Source: Salvia splendens
Lineage: Eukaryota; Streptophyta; Magnoliopsida; Lamiales; Lamiaceae
Length of the DNA stretch: 64,000 nucleotides
Assembly (NCBI RefSeq): GCF_004379255.2
Contig: NC_056034.1
Span: 33,669,262 to 33,733,261, forward strand
Direction: 5' to 3'
This document shows positions 43,919-55,204 of this stretch, piece after piece (positions within the stretch are counted from its first letter, which is position 1; each line of letters opens with the position of its first letter). Position numbers and translations under genes: made by a program. Under the pieces are notes generated by a model. The model saw nothing but the letters and a program-made list of their open reading frames with translations. It had not been told where the DNA came from and searched no databases.

Positions 43919-44042
43919 AATTTTTGTGTTATATAGCTTGATATCGTGATAATAATCAAGATTACTACTTCAGATTTTACTGCTTTATTTTTCGTTTAAT
44001 TTTTTTTTTGAGTTCTCACATTTGTGTTTCTTGTTCAGGTGT

Positions 44043-46742
44043 ATGCACACACGCTCTAAAGGCTTGCCTCTAGAACCTTTCGATCCGGAGATCGAAGCAA
44101 CAAACCGGAAGAGGAACGCTTATAGGAGGCTCACACAGAAAGTTCAAGCTTCTTCGTCTAACCGCATAGGAGCATCCTCAGTTCAGAGGGACCTTTCACC
44201 CATCCGATCACCAGTTCAGGACCATCAACTGTTTGATCCCGTTTCTCCTAGTCTGATGGAGTACGAAGAGGGTAACAACGGTCCACCACCCCCTCCTCCC
44301 AATTATGCTGAGCTTCTACGACAGCTGGAGGAGTTGCGTCAACAGGTCAACCGTGGACCACCCGTGCCTGTGCAGAATCAATATGTATACCAAGGCCAGG
44401 CAAATCCAACTGTTCATAGCAACATCGCGGCCAATACTTTTGAGTTGAAAAGAGGACTAATCCAGATGGCGGAGAACATTACTTTTAGGGGCAAATCCAC
44501 AGATGACCCTAACAAGCATATCACTAAGTTCATTCAGATTTGCAACACAACAAAGATGAATGGAGTGACAGATGAGCAGGTTCGACTAAGGCTGTTTCCT
44601 TTCTCTTTAGAGGATTCAGCAAAGGATTGGTTGGAGAGTTTGGAGTCGGGCTCAATCAGAACATGGGATGCTATGGTAGAGAAGTTTTTAGAAAAGTTTT
44701 ATCCCCCTAGTGAGGCGATTAAGAGGCAACATGAGATCATTGCCTTTCAGATGAACCCTGCGGAGAATATCAGAGAAGCATGGGGGAGGTTCAAAGCTTT
44801 GATGAAGCGGTGTCCCAACCATGGGTTAACCCCGACAGTGCAAGTCATTACATTCTTCAAAGGGTGCGTGCCTGGAGCACAACGGGAGTTGAATTTGAGC
44901 TCAGGTGGAAATATTCTCAAGAAAAAAGTGAATGAAGCTATGGAAGTGATAGAAGAGCTTGCATCTAATGACGAAGGATGGAGCAACGACAGGAGTAAGG
45001 TGCATAGGGTGGCTTCTACTACAGATCATGATCCTATGAGCTCCCTATCCGACAAGTTGGATGCGCTGACCATGAAATTCGACTGCATAGCAATGGGGCA
45101 ACCATCTCAAGAACCCCAAGGAAAAATGGGGGACGTGAACTATGTGAATCAAGGGGACAACAACCGGTACTTCAATAATCACCGCGCCAACTTTCAGGGT
45201 GGAGGATATAATCAGTTCGGGAACAAATGGCATCCCAATCTATCTTATGGAAACCCAAATAATGCTCTGCAACCACCCCCGGGGTTCACAGTTACTGATG
45301 GGGTGGTTAATGATCCGAAGAAGATGACCACGGAAGACATACTCAAGTCTTTCATGCTACAGTCCAACAAGCTCATGGAGCAGAACAATCAAAGGATTGA
45401 GAAGGTGGAGACAGATGTGCAAAGTATGGCTACTCATCTGAAGAACATAGACACACAGATCAGCCAGATTTCCCAGACTGTGAGTACTATTACTCAACCG
45501 GGAAAATTCCCTTCGAACACCATCATAAATCCCAAAGAATGCAAAGCTGTGCATCTAAGGAGTGGCACTGTCTATGAAGCTCCCTCACTGCCTGCGACCA
45601 CATCTGATACCGTTCTTGAGCCCAAGGCTGCCGTGGCAGAGAAGGAAAAGGAGGCTGAAAAGGAGAATACTGGCACCACTTCTGGAGTAAAGGTGCCATT
45701 CCCGCAGGTACTGAATCAGAAGAAGAAGAAGAAAGATGAGCAGTTCACTCGATTTCTGGACATCTTCAGAAAGGTGCATGTGAACATTCCTTTGATCGAG
45801 GCACTGCTGCAGATGCCTAAGTACGCTAAGTTTCTGAAGGAGGTGATAGCCCAGAAGACCAGTTGGGGGCAGGTTGACACTATTAACCTAACTGAAAATT
45901 GTAGTGCTCTGCTACAAAGGAAATTGCCTGCCAAGCTGAAGGACCCTGGAAGTTTCACTGTCGACTGCCTCATTGGGGGCTATAAAGTAGAGAATGCTCT
46001 CTGCGATCTAGGCGCGAGCATCAATCTAATGCCACTATCGGTGTTCAAGCAACTGAACATCGGTACTTTGAAGCCCACCTCAGCCACACTACAGATGGCA
46101 GACAGATCTGTCGCGTATCCAGAGGGCATCGTGGAAGACCTACTGATTAAGGTTGGGGAATTTATTTTTCCTGTTGACTTTATGGTCTTGGACATGGAAG
46201 AAGACAAGGGAGTCCCCCTACTGCTAGGACGTCCCTTTCTTGCCACTGCTGAGACAAATATAAACGTGAAAAGGGGAGAGTTGACAATCTTCATGGGAGA
46301 AGAAAGTCAAACGTTTTCCCACAAACCGAGAAGCATGGATGGAAGAACTGAGGTGTGCAAGGTGGTGCGTCTGAAGCACCAAGTGACTACTGAAGAAGGA
46401 GGATCGAGTGCAGTCAGAAAAGTGAAGCAGAAGGACTTTTATGAGCCTCACATGGAGATGATGGCTTCCACTAACTCGGAGCCAATAGCATGGATCGATG
46501 CAGACCATAGTTGCCCTTCACCGGTGCACTCGGTGATCATTACTGCACCCCCTAGGATGGGGGGTAAAATACCAACTGCTGCCAAGGGAAGAAAGACAAC
46601 TGCTCCAACACTGAAGGAGCTTATCCCGAGAGAGCCTGAAAAGTGGTGGCTCACCAAGACTTGGAATGATCTATTTCCTCATGGAGGAGGAGCCAAGCGA
46701 TCACCTGGAGGCAACTCTGGGATGAAAGAGGATCTCGGTTGA
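44043..46742 (+). CDS. Retrotransposon gag-aspartic protease polyprotein (Athila type)
   Basis: Open frame of 899 residues from the ATG at 44043 (MHTRSKGLPLEP). The capsid-like Retrotrans_gag domain lies at about residues 140-270 (FPFSLEDSAKDWLESLESGS, FLEKFYPPSEAIKRQHEI, AWGRFKALMKRCPNHGL). A Gln/Asn-rich region with QPPPGF follows, then a coiled-coil-like segment. A Lys/Glu-rich linker leads to a retropepsin-like domain whose active site reads CDLGASINLMP (near residue 654) and LLLGRPFLATA. No CCHC knuckle is present, usual for Athila gags. The frame ends in a stop at 46740-46742 with no pol fused or following. Being fully open, it could still be expressed and form particles. Confidence 0.9.
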   Translation: MHTRSKGLPLEPFDPEIEATNRKRNAYRRLTQKVQASSSNRIGASSVQRDLSPIRSPVQDHQLFDPVSPSLMEYEEGNNGPPPPPPNYAELLRQLEELRQQVNRGPPVPVQNQYVYQGQANPTVHSNIAANTFELKRGLIQMAENITFRGKSTDDPNKHITKFIQICNTTKMNGVTDEQVRLRLFPFSLEDSAKDWLESLESGSIRTWDAMVEKFLEKFYPPSEAIKRQHEIIAFQMNPAENIREAWGRFKALMKRCPNHGLTPTVQVITFFKGCVPGAQRELNLSSGGNILKKKVNEAMEVIEELASNDEGWSNDRSKVHRVASTTDHDPMSSLSDKLDALTMKFDCIAMGQPSQEPQGKMGDVNYVNQGDNNRYFNNHRANFQGGGYNQFGNKWHPNLSYGNPNNALQPPPGFTVTDGVVNDPKKMTTEDILKSFMLQSNKLMEQNNQRIEKVETDVQSMATHLKNIDTQISQISQTVSTITQPGKFPSNTIINPKECKAVHLRSGTVYEAPSLPATTSDTVLEPKAAVAEKEKEAEKENTGTTSGVKVPFPQVLNQKKKKKDEQFTRFLDIFRKVHVNIPLIEALLQMPKYAKFLKEVIAQKTSWGQVDTINLTENCSALLQRKLPAKLKDPGSFTVDCLIGGYKVENALCDLGASINLMPLSVFKQLNIGTLKPTSATLQMADRSVAYPEGIVEDLLIKVGEFIFPVDFMVLDMEEDKGVPLLLGRPFLATAETNINVKRGELTIFMGEESQTFSHKPRSMDGRTEVCKVVRLKHQVTTEEGGSSAVRKVKQKDFYEPHMEMMASTNSEPIAWIDADHSCPSPVHSVIITAPPRMGGKIPTAAKGRKTTAPTLKELIPREPEKWWLTKTWNDLFPHGGGAKRSPGGNSGMKEDLG

Positions 46743-48192
46743 TATTTAGAGACGTCGGGCATACGACAGTAAAAAGTTGCGCTACCATGGGAGGCAACCC
46801 ATGGAAGGTATCTTTTATTGTTTTATGTATTTCTTTTGGTGTTGTTGCTAAGTAAGCATCACCTCTCCACCAACGTTTCAAACTTATTTCTTTGCGTAGC
46901 TTTGAATAAGTTTGGGGGGTGATATGGTGGATGGTGAAGTTTACTGTTTTTATTGTTTTTTTTAGTTTATTTTTGAGTAGATTTTTAAATTTTTTTTTTG
47001 TTTAGGATTTTAGTTTAGGATTAATAAACCCCGTGGATGAAATTGAATGGGGGGGTCGGATCAATTTGAATTGAATTTAAGCATGTTTGTTGGATGAGTT
47101 GCTAATGATGCTATGTGCTAAATTGTTTGTGAAAACTTGTTGATATGACCAAGCATGCTTGTATGTCCTTATTGTGATTTGTCTAAAGTGGATTGCTCGT
47201 TGCCTTGTCCTTTGCCATAACCTTGTGAGACTTGAGCCTATATATTTCTAAATGTGTGATTATCGTCATTGTGTTATATGTTTCTAGAACTTGCTCGCGA
47301 TCTTCCTTGAGTCTACATAGTGAGTATAGATTTAGGAAGTGACGTTAGGCCATCCGTTCTAGCCTTATCTTTACTTTCACCATAAAATAAAAATCATAAT
47401 CCTTTGTTAGCCATATTTGAGCCTAATAGCCTATTATTTGATAACTTGGGGTTGTATATATGCTTGAAAATAAGTTTGGGAGAAAAGAACACTTTTGGAT
47501 GATAAGAAGAGTTTAAAGATGAAGTATTGGCTTGAATATCTTTGGGAAAGTGGATGTATGCTTTTAGTTGTGAAAAAAAAGAGTTGTAAAAAAAAGAATA
47601 ATTTGGTGGTATAAGCTAGGCGAAGCCTAGAGGGGGTATAAGCTAGACGAAGTCTAGAAATGCGTAAGAAACCAAGTTTGGGGGAGAATTGGTAGATGAG
47701 AAGAGTCTATAAAGACTACTGAGGAGTTGAGTTGTTTTAAGAACGAAGTTATTATAGTTTCGAAAGGGATTATAAGTCACTTTGGCCAAATTTTCCTCAC
47801 CTAACCAAAAAGCCTACATTACAACCTACAAATAAGACCTTTCAGATCCTTGATTTATAGTCACAAAATAGTAGAGGAGAGGTTAGATTTCGAGCAAGCC
47901 TATGGTAAACTATGCATGATTGATTGATTTGAGAGCTTGTATTTAGCTATACACTTTGAGAGTGGGAGAATTACACTACATATCTATCTTGTGAGGGCAA
48001 ATTGACAAGGTTGCATACGTGTTAGTAACTTGAAGCAATGATCAGTTGGTTTACATGTGTGTTAAGTTATTGATGCATGCTATTGTTTATTAACTGAGGC
48101 AATGATGAGATCCAACTTATGTGTACGAGTTTATATTTGATTGTTGTCTGCTTCTTGTTTGAGGACAAACAAGTGATTAAGTTTGGGGGAGT
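46743..48192 (+). other. Non-coding internal region and polypurine tract
   Basis: Begins with GCGCTACCATGGGAGGCAAC-type text that in Athila elements usually comes after pol, so the pol genes appear to have been cleanly removed. Contains a small repeat (GTATAAGCTAGGCGAAGCCT, then a variant). It ends with the polypurine tract AAGTTTGGGGGAGT directly before the 3' LTR. Confidence 0.75.
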
Positions 48193-49645
48193 TGATAAAC
48201 TCGTATTTTAACTGTTTTATTGGGCGTTAAACGTGGTGATAATTGGTTTTTAAATGCATATTACTTGAGTTTACATTCATATTTCACTATAAAGGTGCTT
48301 TGATGAGTTTATCAAGTGTTTGAAGTTAAAATAGGTAAAAAAGGGTCAAAATGAGCCAAGCCATGACTGGGGTCTGCTTCAAACATTAATCTGCCTATCA
48401 ATATGGGGTCCGAATCCTATTTTGAGAGTACCATTGTCTTCATCATCGAAAGAGCTTCGCGTGGGTACCTCACACGCCCCAATCGGAGTTCGGATGAGAG
48501 AGATATGGCCGATCTACGAAAGCCGCGCGGACTGCCGGGAGCTACCCGGCCGGGTGAATTTTATGTGCAATAATTCCACCCGGCCGGGTGGCCAATTTTG
48601 TTCATAAAGAGTCCAGAGACTTCTACCCGACCGGGTGGATTTTATGTGGGTGGATTTTATGTGCAATAATTCCACCCGGCCGGGTCCGTCTGACTGACGA
48701 TTTTTAGCCCAAACGTGATTTTTTTGAAGGAAAAATAAAAGAGAGAAGCTAGGGCAACGAAAAATCATTCTCTACAAGCCGCAAAAACACACTCTCTCTC
48801 TCTAGGAAGCACTCTTGGAAGAAGATTGGAGATTCAAGCTTCAATTCATCCGCCAATTGTATTCCGTATCATGAATTCTTTTGTTTTCTTTAGTTTTTGT
48901 TTGTTTTTTACTTTGAACATGAGTAGCTAAACACTTTGTGTAGAATTCTTGGTGAAGATGCATTGATTCATAGTTATTAATCCAATTGACTTCGTTTTTA
49001 TCTTGCTCTTGTAATTATTTGAATTATTCTTGTGCTTTTTCCTAACAATTGCTTGATCACCAATTGGGAGTGTAGGGTTTCTTAGAGTAATCGGGAGATG
49101 AAATAATTAATCTTGAAAGAAGAATAATTCACACCTTAATTCAATAGAACTCGGGAGAGTTGAGGTTTTGAGTGGAATCTGTTATCTAATCGATCTATTG
49201 GAAGTTAGGTCTAAGAATTAGAAGGGGACTTCAATTGTTACACTTAATCTACAGGTTTCTCACCTCGGGAGGGGGTTTAATCTACATGTGTGATTGATTT
49301 AATAATTCTAGAGACTTTAAATGGTAAATCGATTTCAATTAGGTTAGGCTATGAGTTGTGCATCAGATCCTTGAATTCTGCATATTTCTCCACCATCTTA
49401 CACAGCTTTCTTAATTGCTTTCGTGTTTAAGTGTTCTATTTTATTCTCTGACTTTACATGCTTTTAGTAGTTGTTAGTTTTAAAACCAAAAATTTCTGAT
49501 TGTCTGGATAGTAGTTGAAATTGGTTCGTGGTACTTAAGTTTACACTTAATTGTCTCTGTGGGATACGATATACTCTTGCTTGCTATTTGTTACGATAAC
49601 CCCGTACACTTGCGGGTATTAATTGGGTAAAATAAAGTTGAGTCA
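48193..49645 (+). repeat. 3' LTR of the Athila-type element
   Basis: Same as the 5' LTR except for about nine substitutions and a 15-bp tandem duplication (GTGGGTGGATTTTAT) near 48640-48660, which accounts for the length difference of 1453 versus 1438. Confidence 0.9.
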
Positions 49646-49719
49646 CTATGCACTTTCTATAAAACAATGAAGACAACCTAAAACAGCTTTCACCAAAGAG
49701 TATTATACTAGGAGTGTAA

Positions 49720-50160
49720 AAAGATCATAATAAAACTAGTTTTGGTAGGCGTTTTGCTAGGTGCTGATGCTCGATTGCGTGAACTTTCTGGACAAAACGC
49801 CCAACCGGGGGATTCTTGTAGGCAAAATGCCTGCCCGCGCGTTGTTTCTGCATTGCGCGACTTTATTAAAATGGCTATAACTTCTTCTCCCAGACTTCGA
49901 TTGGGGCGTGCAAGGTAATCACGCGAAGCCCCTTCGAAGAAGATTCGAAGAAGAAGACAATGGTGGTTGTAGAGCGGAATTTGAATGTCATCTTGGTTGG
50001 AAAATTACTGTTTGAATCAGACTTCAGTTCCACTTGGTTTCTTGTCATGTCTCTACCTCTTCTCGGATCCCAATCAACCCATGAACCTCGATATCGTTGT
50101 ATTCTATGATTGCGAACACCCGGATTCACATAAAACACCCTTGCCATTTAAAAGTTCGTA
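49720..50160 (-). mobile_element. Divergent LTR-like fragment in inverse orientation
   Basis: CGATTGGGGCGTGCAAGG and TCACGCGAAGCCCC followed by GAAGAAGACAATGGTGG (49890-49975) correspond, on the opposite strand, to the segment of the Athila LTR around 42697-42755. So a relative of that LTR lies here inverted and degraded. A solitary Stowaway right end (GGGAACAGAGGGAGTA) closes the region at 50165-50182. Confidence 0.45.
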
Positions 50161-50182
50161 AATTTTTGGGAACAGAGGGAGT

Positions 50183-50552
50183 AATTATTTAAATTTAAAA
50201 TGTAATTCACTTGACATTATTTCAATCACTAGATCCTTTAATCTAATAGCTAAGATTGATTTTAATTTGAAATTATTAATTAGTTAGCTATTGTTCGTAA
50301 CCCGATCATTTCTAAGTATGTATTAGATATAAAAGAAAATCTACTTCTTAACTCTGTGAGACAATTAACATGTTGAACTTTCGCAGTGTAGGCCGATTAG
50401 ATATGAATAGCGTTGAATAGTAAACTAGCAAGAATAGGGTGTGGTAGCCTTGGTAATCCTATTTTCTATGAAAATTGAACACAATTAGAATTTATTTTAA
50501 TTTGACTTTAATGTGTGCGTGTATAATATATAATCAATTATGAATTATCAAT
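50183..50552. other. Gene-free AT-rich stretch
   Basis: No feature recognised between the LTR-like fragment and the copia element. Confidence 0.4.
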
Positions 50553-50847
50553 TGTAAACACTAGTTATATTTTGTCGAGTGTTGGAAGAGATTATCAAGA
50601 CTTGAACTCGAAAGAGAAATCTTATTCACTGAAATCGGAAGCATGAAAAACAGAATGAAGAAGTTACAAAACTAAGAGCTTAACAAACTGTTTAAACTCA
50701 AACTAACTAACGGCTATTTTTTATCCAACAGCCCAGATTAAAAGATCCAACTTAAAATCCATCTGACGGTTGCTGAGTGCTGAACGAGACATCAGCATGA
50801 TTAGCTATTTCTTGTTGACTTTGCAGCTTATACATCAAACTCTCACA
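50553..50847 (-). repeat. 3' LTR of the copia element
   Basis: Runs TGTAAACACTAGTTATATTT to CAAACTCTCACA on the plus strand. Its right boundary is set by the polypurine tract just beyond it. Confidence 0.88.
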
Positions 50848-50871
50848 AACTCCACCTTGATGAATTAGCTG

Positions 50872-53800
50872 CTAACCGAGTCCCCTTCTGCAAAGACTTA
50901 CAAGCTTCATACACACATCAAGCTTCACCTTCGGTATCGGTTTAGTTAACATATCAGCCGGGTTTTCAGAAGTATCAACTTTGAACACTCTAACCGCACC
51001 ATTCTCTATCTCCTCCCGTATGAAATGCAACCTCACGTCTATATGCTTGCTTCTCTCGTGGTATACTTGATGCTTCGCCAGACTCAATGCACTATTGTCG
51101 TCACAACCAATGCTCACTCCATCTTGCATTACACCAAAATCCTCTAGAATCCCCTTAAGCCACTTGCTCTCTTTCACAACGGAGGTCATAGCCATTGAAT
51201 TCTGCTTCTGTCGTGGACAAAGCAACTACTCCATGCAAGCTACTTTTCCAACTGATAATAGATCCATACAAAGTAAATAGAAACCCAGATTGAGATCTCC
51301 TGGTGTCTATGTTGCCCGCAAAATCAGAATCACACCATCCAACTAAAGCATCTCCTTCATGTTCATCACCACCCTTGAACAAAATACCAACATCAGAGGC
51401 TCCTTTTAAGTACCTCATTAACCATTTCAGTGCAGACCAATGTTCTTTACCATGATTGGACATGTATCTACTCGTCACTGAAACAGCCTGTACCACATCA
51501 GGCCTTGTGCTAATCATAGCATACATGATGCTACCAATGATGCTAGCATAAGGGATATGTCGCATATCTTCTTCTCCAGCCTTACATTTTGGCTTATGAT
51601 CTGCAGATAACTTGTATTGCTGGCTCATAGGAACTGAGACTTCCTTAATGTTACTCATCTGAAACCTCTTGAGTACTCTCTGCACATAATCAACTTGAGT
51701 CAACATAATCTCTTTCCTCTTCCTATCTCTGAGAATGGACATTCCCAGAATTCTTTTTGCAGGACCTAAGTCTTTCATCTGAAAAGCACTACTGAGATCA
51801 GCCTTAACCTTTTGAATTTCTTTCAAACATGCCCCAGCCAAGAGCATATCATCCACATATAAGAGTAAGTATGCCACAACAGCTCCACCTACACTCTTAC
51901 ACTCATCATAGCTTGACTTCAGAAATCCACTTTTAATCATGTGATCATCAAACTTCTTGTGCCACTGCCTACTTGCTTGTTTCAGACCATAAATGCTTCT
52001 CTTCAACAAGCACACCTTTCCCTCATTACCCGGTCTTACAAAGCCCTTTGGCTGTGCCATATAGATGGTTTCTTTCAAGTCTCCATGCAAGAAAGCTGTC
52101 TTGACATCAAGTTGTTCAAGCTCCCAATCCCTTCTTGCAACAATAGCCAACAAAATTCTTATAGAGGTATTTTCACAACAGGTGAAAACACTTCATCATA
52201 GTCAATACCATGTTCTTGTGTGAAACCCCTAGCAACCAATCTTGCTTTAAATCTGACACTTTCACCATCAGCTCCTTCTAACTTCTGTTTGAAGATCCAC
52301 ATACAGCTCACTACCCTTCTACCATTGGGCCTTTCCACCAGCACCCAAGTCCCATTTCTGAGCAGTGACTCAATCTCCTCAACCATGGCCCGCATCCATC
52401 TTTCTGCCTCTTTACTGTCCATAGCCTCTTCATAAGTGTTTGGCTCTGAGAACTCTATTTCCTCAGCTACTAGCAGTGCATAAAACAGGAACTCAACATC
52501 AGAATATCTATCTGGTGGCTTTATGATCCTTCTACCTCGGTCCCTAGCCAGCTTATAGCTTCCTGGCTCACTTGGTGTAGCTGCTGTCTGTATTGGCTTG
52601 TCAAGATCAGGGGGATCAGTGATTTCAACTTGCCTTTTATCTTCATCTTGATGCTCCTGCTCAACTCTCCCAATCTCCACCTCAAACTCAGAACTACTCA
52701 CTGCAGCCTCTGAATTCTTCTTGAAAGACAGCTCACCTTCCCAGAAAGTTACATCCCTACTTATCACAACCCTTGTATTCCCTGGTTCCACACACCATAG
52801 CCTATAGCCCTTCACACCTGATTGGTATCCAATCATAACACATTTTAGAGCTCTGGCTTCCAACTTTCCTTGCTTCACATGAGCAAAAGCGTTGCAACCA
52901 AAAGTTCTCAAACCATCATAGCCATTATGGTTCCCATACCATCTGAAATCTGGTGTGTCCCCTCCAATGCTAGAAGAAGGACATTTGTTGATCAGTTTCA
53001 CAACTGTGGATGCAGCCTCAGCCCAGAACCGCTTCTCAATCCCAGCAGCTAAGAGCATGCACCTAACTCTCTCAAGGATAGTGAGGTTTGCCCTTTCTGC
53101 CACTCCATTTTGTTGCGGATTTAATGGGACTGTTCTATGTCTTTTGATGCCCTTTGATTTACAAAACTCATCAAATTCTTTGGACAGAAACTCCAACCCG
53201 TTACCTGTCCTCAAACACTTCAAACTCAGCCTCTTCTCTGCCTCAACCTCACTGCACCAAGTTTTGAAGCAGCCAAAAGCTTCTGATTTCTGCTTCAGTA
53301 TGTAGATCCAGATTTTTCTAGTGAAATCATCTATGATGCTCATATAGTATCTGCCACCTCCAATTGAATTCTCCTGTGCAGGCCCCCAAAGATCACTATG
53401 GGCATAATCTAGAGGCATTGTTGAGGAATGTTTGCCCTTGGGGTATGGCAATTTCTTAGCCTTCCATAATACACACTCCTCACAATGAGTTGTATCATCC
53501 TCATCTGAGCATCGCAATACACCCTTCTTAATCAGCTCCTTTATACTTCCAATTGCTGGGTGTCCCAACCTGGTATGCCATAGACTCAAAGAGCCATCAA
53601 CAGCATTGTGTGCCTCCCCTAAACTCCCTCTCTGAACCGTAGCTATCATGTAGTATAAGCTGCCTTTTCTATCTACTCTCAAGATAACCTCCCCAGCCTT
53701 ACTAACATGCATTTGCCCACTTTCAGAAACAAACCTACTTTTCTTTCAAGAGAACCCAATGATATCAGGTTCCTCTTAACATCAGGAATGTATCTAACAT

Positions 53801-54836
53801 CACTTAGGGTAACAATGCATCCATTCTCCACCTTCAGCCTGATGGTACCTATGCCCTTTATTAGACATACCTGGTTGTTTCCTAGAATAACGGTTCCATT
53901 TGTCTCCTTAATGTCATCGAACCAGTCCAGATTTGGACTCATATGGAAGCTACATCCCGAATCCATTATCCAAGACTCCTTCCCCTTTTTATCCATCACA
54001 TTCAAAGCAACAGAAACTTCATCCTCTCCACAGCCTTCTGCTGTGTTGACAGCCTTTGCGCCTTCAGCTGCTTGCTTCTTTTTCCACGCGAAGCAGTCCT
54101 TTTTGAGGTGCCCTGGTTTCTTACACTAGTGGCAAGATCGAGTTTCTTTCACCTCGGAGCTTGAAGGCTTAAACTCATCGTACTGCTTTTTCTTGAAATT
54201 CTTATTCTTGAATTTCTTGACATTAAGGCTCTCGGCCTGTGTGTCCAATGCCTTCCCACATGTCAGTCGCAGCATCTCTTTCGCCATCAACGCAGCATGA
54301 ACCTCGGTGTATGTGATTGGCTTATCTCTCCCGTAGATTATAGCGTCGCTTAGCTGATCATATGAACTTGGCAACGCATTCAAGACCAGTATAGCCTTGT
54401 CTTCATCCGTGATCTTAACATCCACGGATCCAAGATCATCAATGATCTTGTTAAAATCTTCCAATTGTTCGACGATTGACTTTTCGGCTACAAAACTGTA
54501 TGAATACAATCTCTTCTTCATATAGAGCCTATTGGCAAGGTATTTTGCCAAATAGACCTCATCTAACTTCGCTAGCACCTCAATCGCGGTGCTCGCTTCT
54601 TGAACCTCCCTCAGAACTTTATCACTGAGACAAAGGATAACCTCACTGTGAGCTCTCTGTGTCATTTCATCGAACTTCGCCTGTGCCCTCTCATCAAGAA
54701 TTGGCGCTTTCTCCTTATCTATCGGAGCCAAAGCCGCCGCTAATCCACGATCGATCAGAATCGCCTTCATTTTCATCTTCCACAAGCCGTAATCGTTCTT
54801 GCCCGTGAATTTCTCAGCCTCAAGCCTTGTCGCCAT
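50872..54836 (-). pseudogene. Copia gag-pol polyprotein with frameshifts, a nonsense codon and a mutated integrase residue
   Basis: Order on the minus strand is gag, protease, integrase, reverse transcriptase, RNase H, the copia order. Gag starts at MATRLEAEKFTGKNDYGLW (UBN2-type). Its zinc knuckle, CH-stop-CKKPGHLKKDC, is cut by TAG at 54126-54128. The protease motif is MDSGCSFHMSP. The frame shifts by one base near 53740. Integrase has HTRLGHPA, the HHCC-type CEECV and HSDLWGP; the second catalytic Asp is Gly (RTGNGLEF, codon 53203-53205) while the Glu of NGVAERAN is present. A second one-base frameshift near 52165 precedes the RT, which keeps the LLLYVDDM box (about 51850). A third near 51200 falls in RNase H after STTEAEF. 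The element cannot encode a working polyprotein. Confidence 0.9.
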
Positions 54837-54903
54837 CGAGATCGTTTGAATCATCCGCAAATCAACCTCCCCTCTTTATCTCCTTCCCACAGACGGCGCC
54901 AAT

Positions 54904-55199
54904 TGTAAACACTAGCTATATTTTGTCGAGTGTTGGAAGAGATTATCAAGACTTGAACTCGAAAGAGAAATCTTATTCACTGAAATCGGAAGCATGAAAA
55001 ACAGAATGAAGAAGTTACAAAACTAAGAGCTTAACAAACTGTTTAAACTCAAACTAACTAACGGCTATTTTTTATCAAACGGCCCAGATTAAAAGATCCA
55101 ATTTAAAATCCATCTGACGGCTGCAGAGTGTTGAACGAGACATCAGCTATGATCAGCTCTTTCTTGTTGACTTTGCAGCTTATACATCAAACTCTCACA
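54904..55199 (-). repeat. 5' LTR of the copia element
   Basis: Same sequence as 50553-50847 with about ten differences (for example CTAGCTATA against CTAGTTATA, and TTTATCAAACGG against TTTATCCAACAG). The transcript would start here on the minus strand. Confidence 0.88.
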
Positions 55200-55204
55200 T
55201 CAAT

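Larger units (their letters stand above)
42456..49645 (+). mobile_element. Athila-type Ty3/gypsy retrotransposon, gag-protease only, TSD CTATG
   Basis: Complete element of 7190 bp with TG...CA LTRs (42456-43893 and 48193-49645) and CTATG at 42451-42455 and 49646-49650. The primer site matches tRNA-Asp, followed by one long gag-protease frame. It contains no reverse transcriptase, RNase H or integrase: the 1.45 kb between the gag stop and the 3' LTR has no coding region. It must therefore depend on enzymes from related elements. The LTRs differ at only about nine positions plus one 15-bp duplication, so the insertion is recent. Confidence 0.92.
50553..55199 (-). mobile_element. Ty1/copia retrotransposon on the minus strand, TSD TCAAT
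   Basis: LTRs of about 295 bp at 50553-50847 and 54904-55199, TG...CA on either strand, with TCAAT at 50548-50552 and 55200-55204. A polypurine AAGGTGGAGTT abuts the left LTR on the minus strand. Next to the right LTR the internal region begins with GGCGCCGTCTGTGGGAAGGA, the presumed primer site. The LTRs differ at roughly ten positions, several times more per base than the Athila LTRs, so this is the older insertion. Confidence 0.92.
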
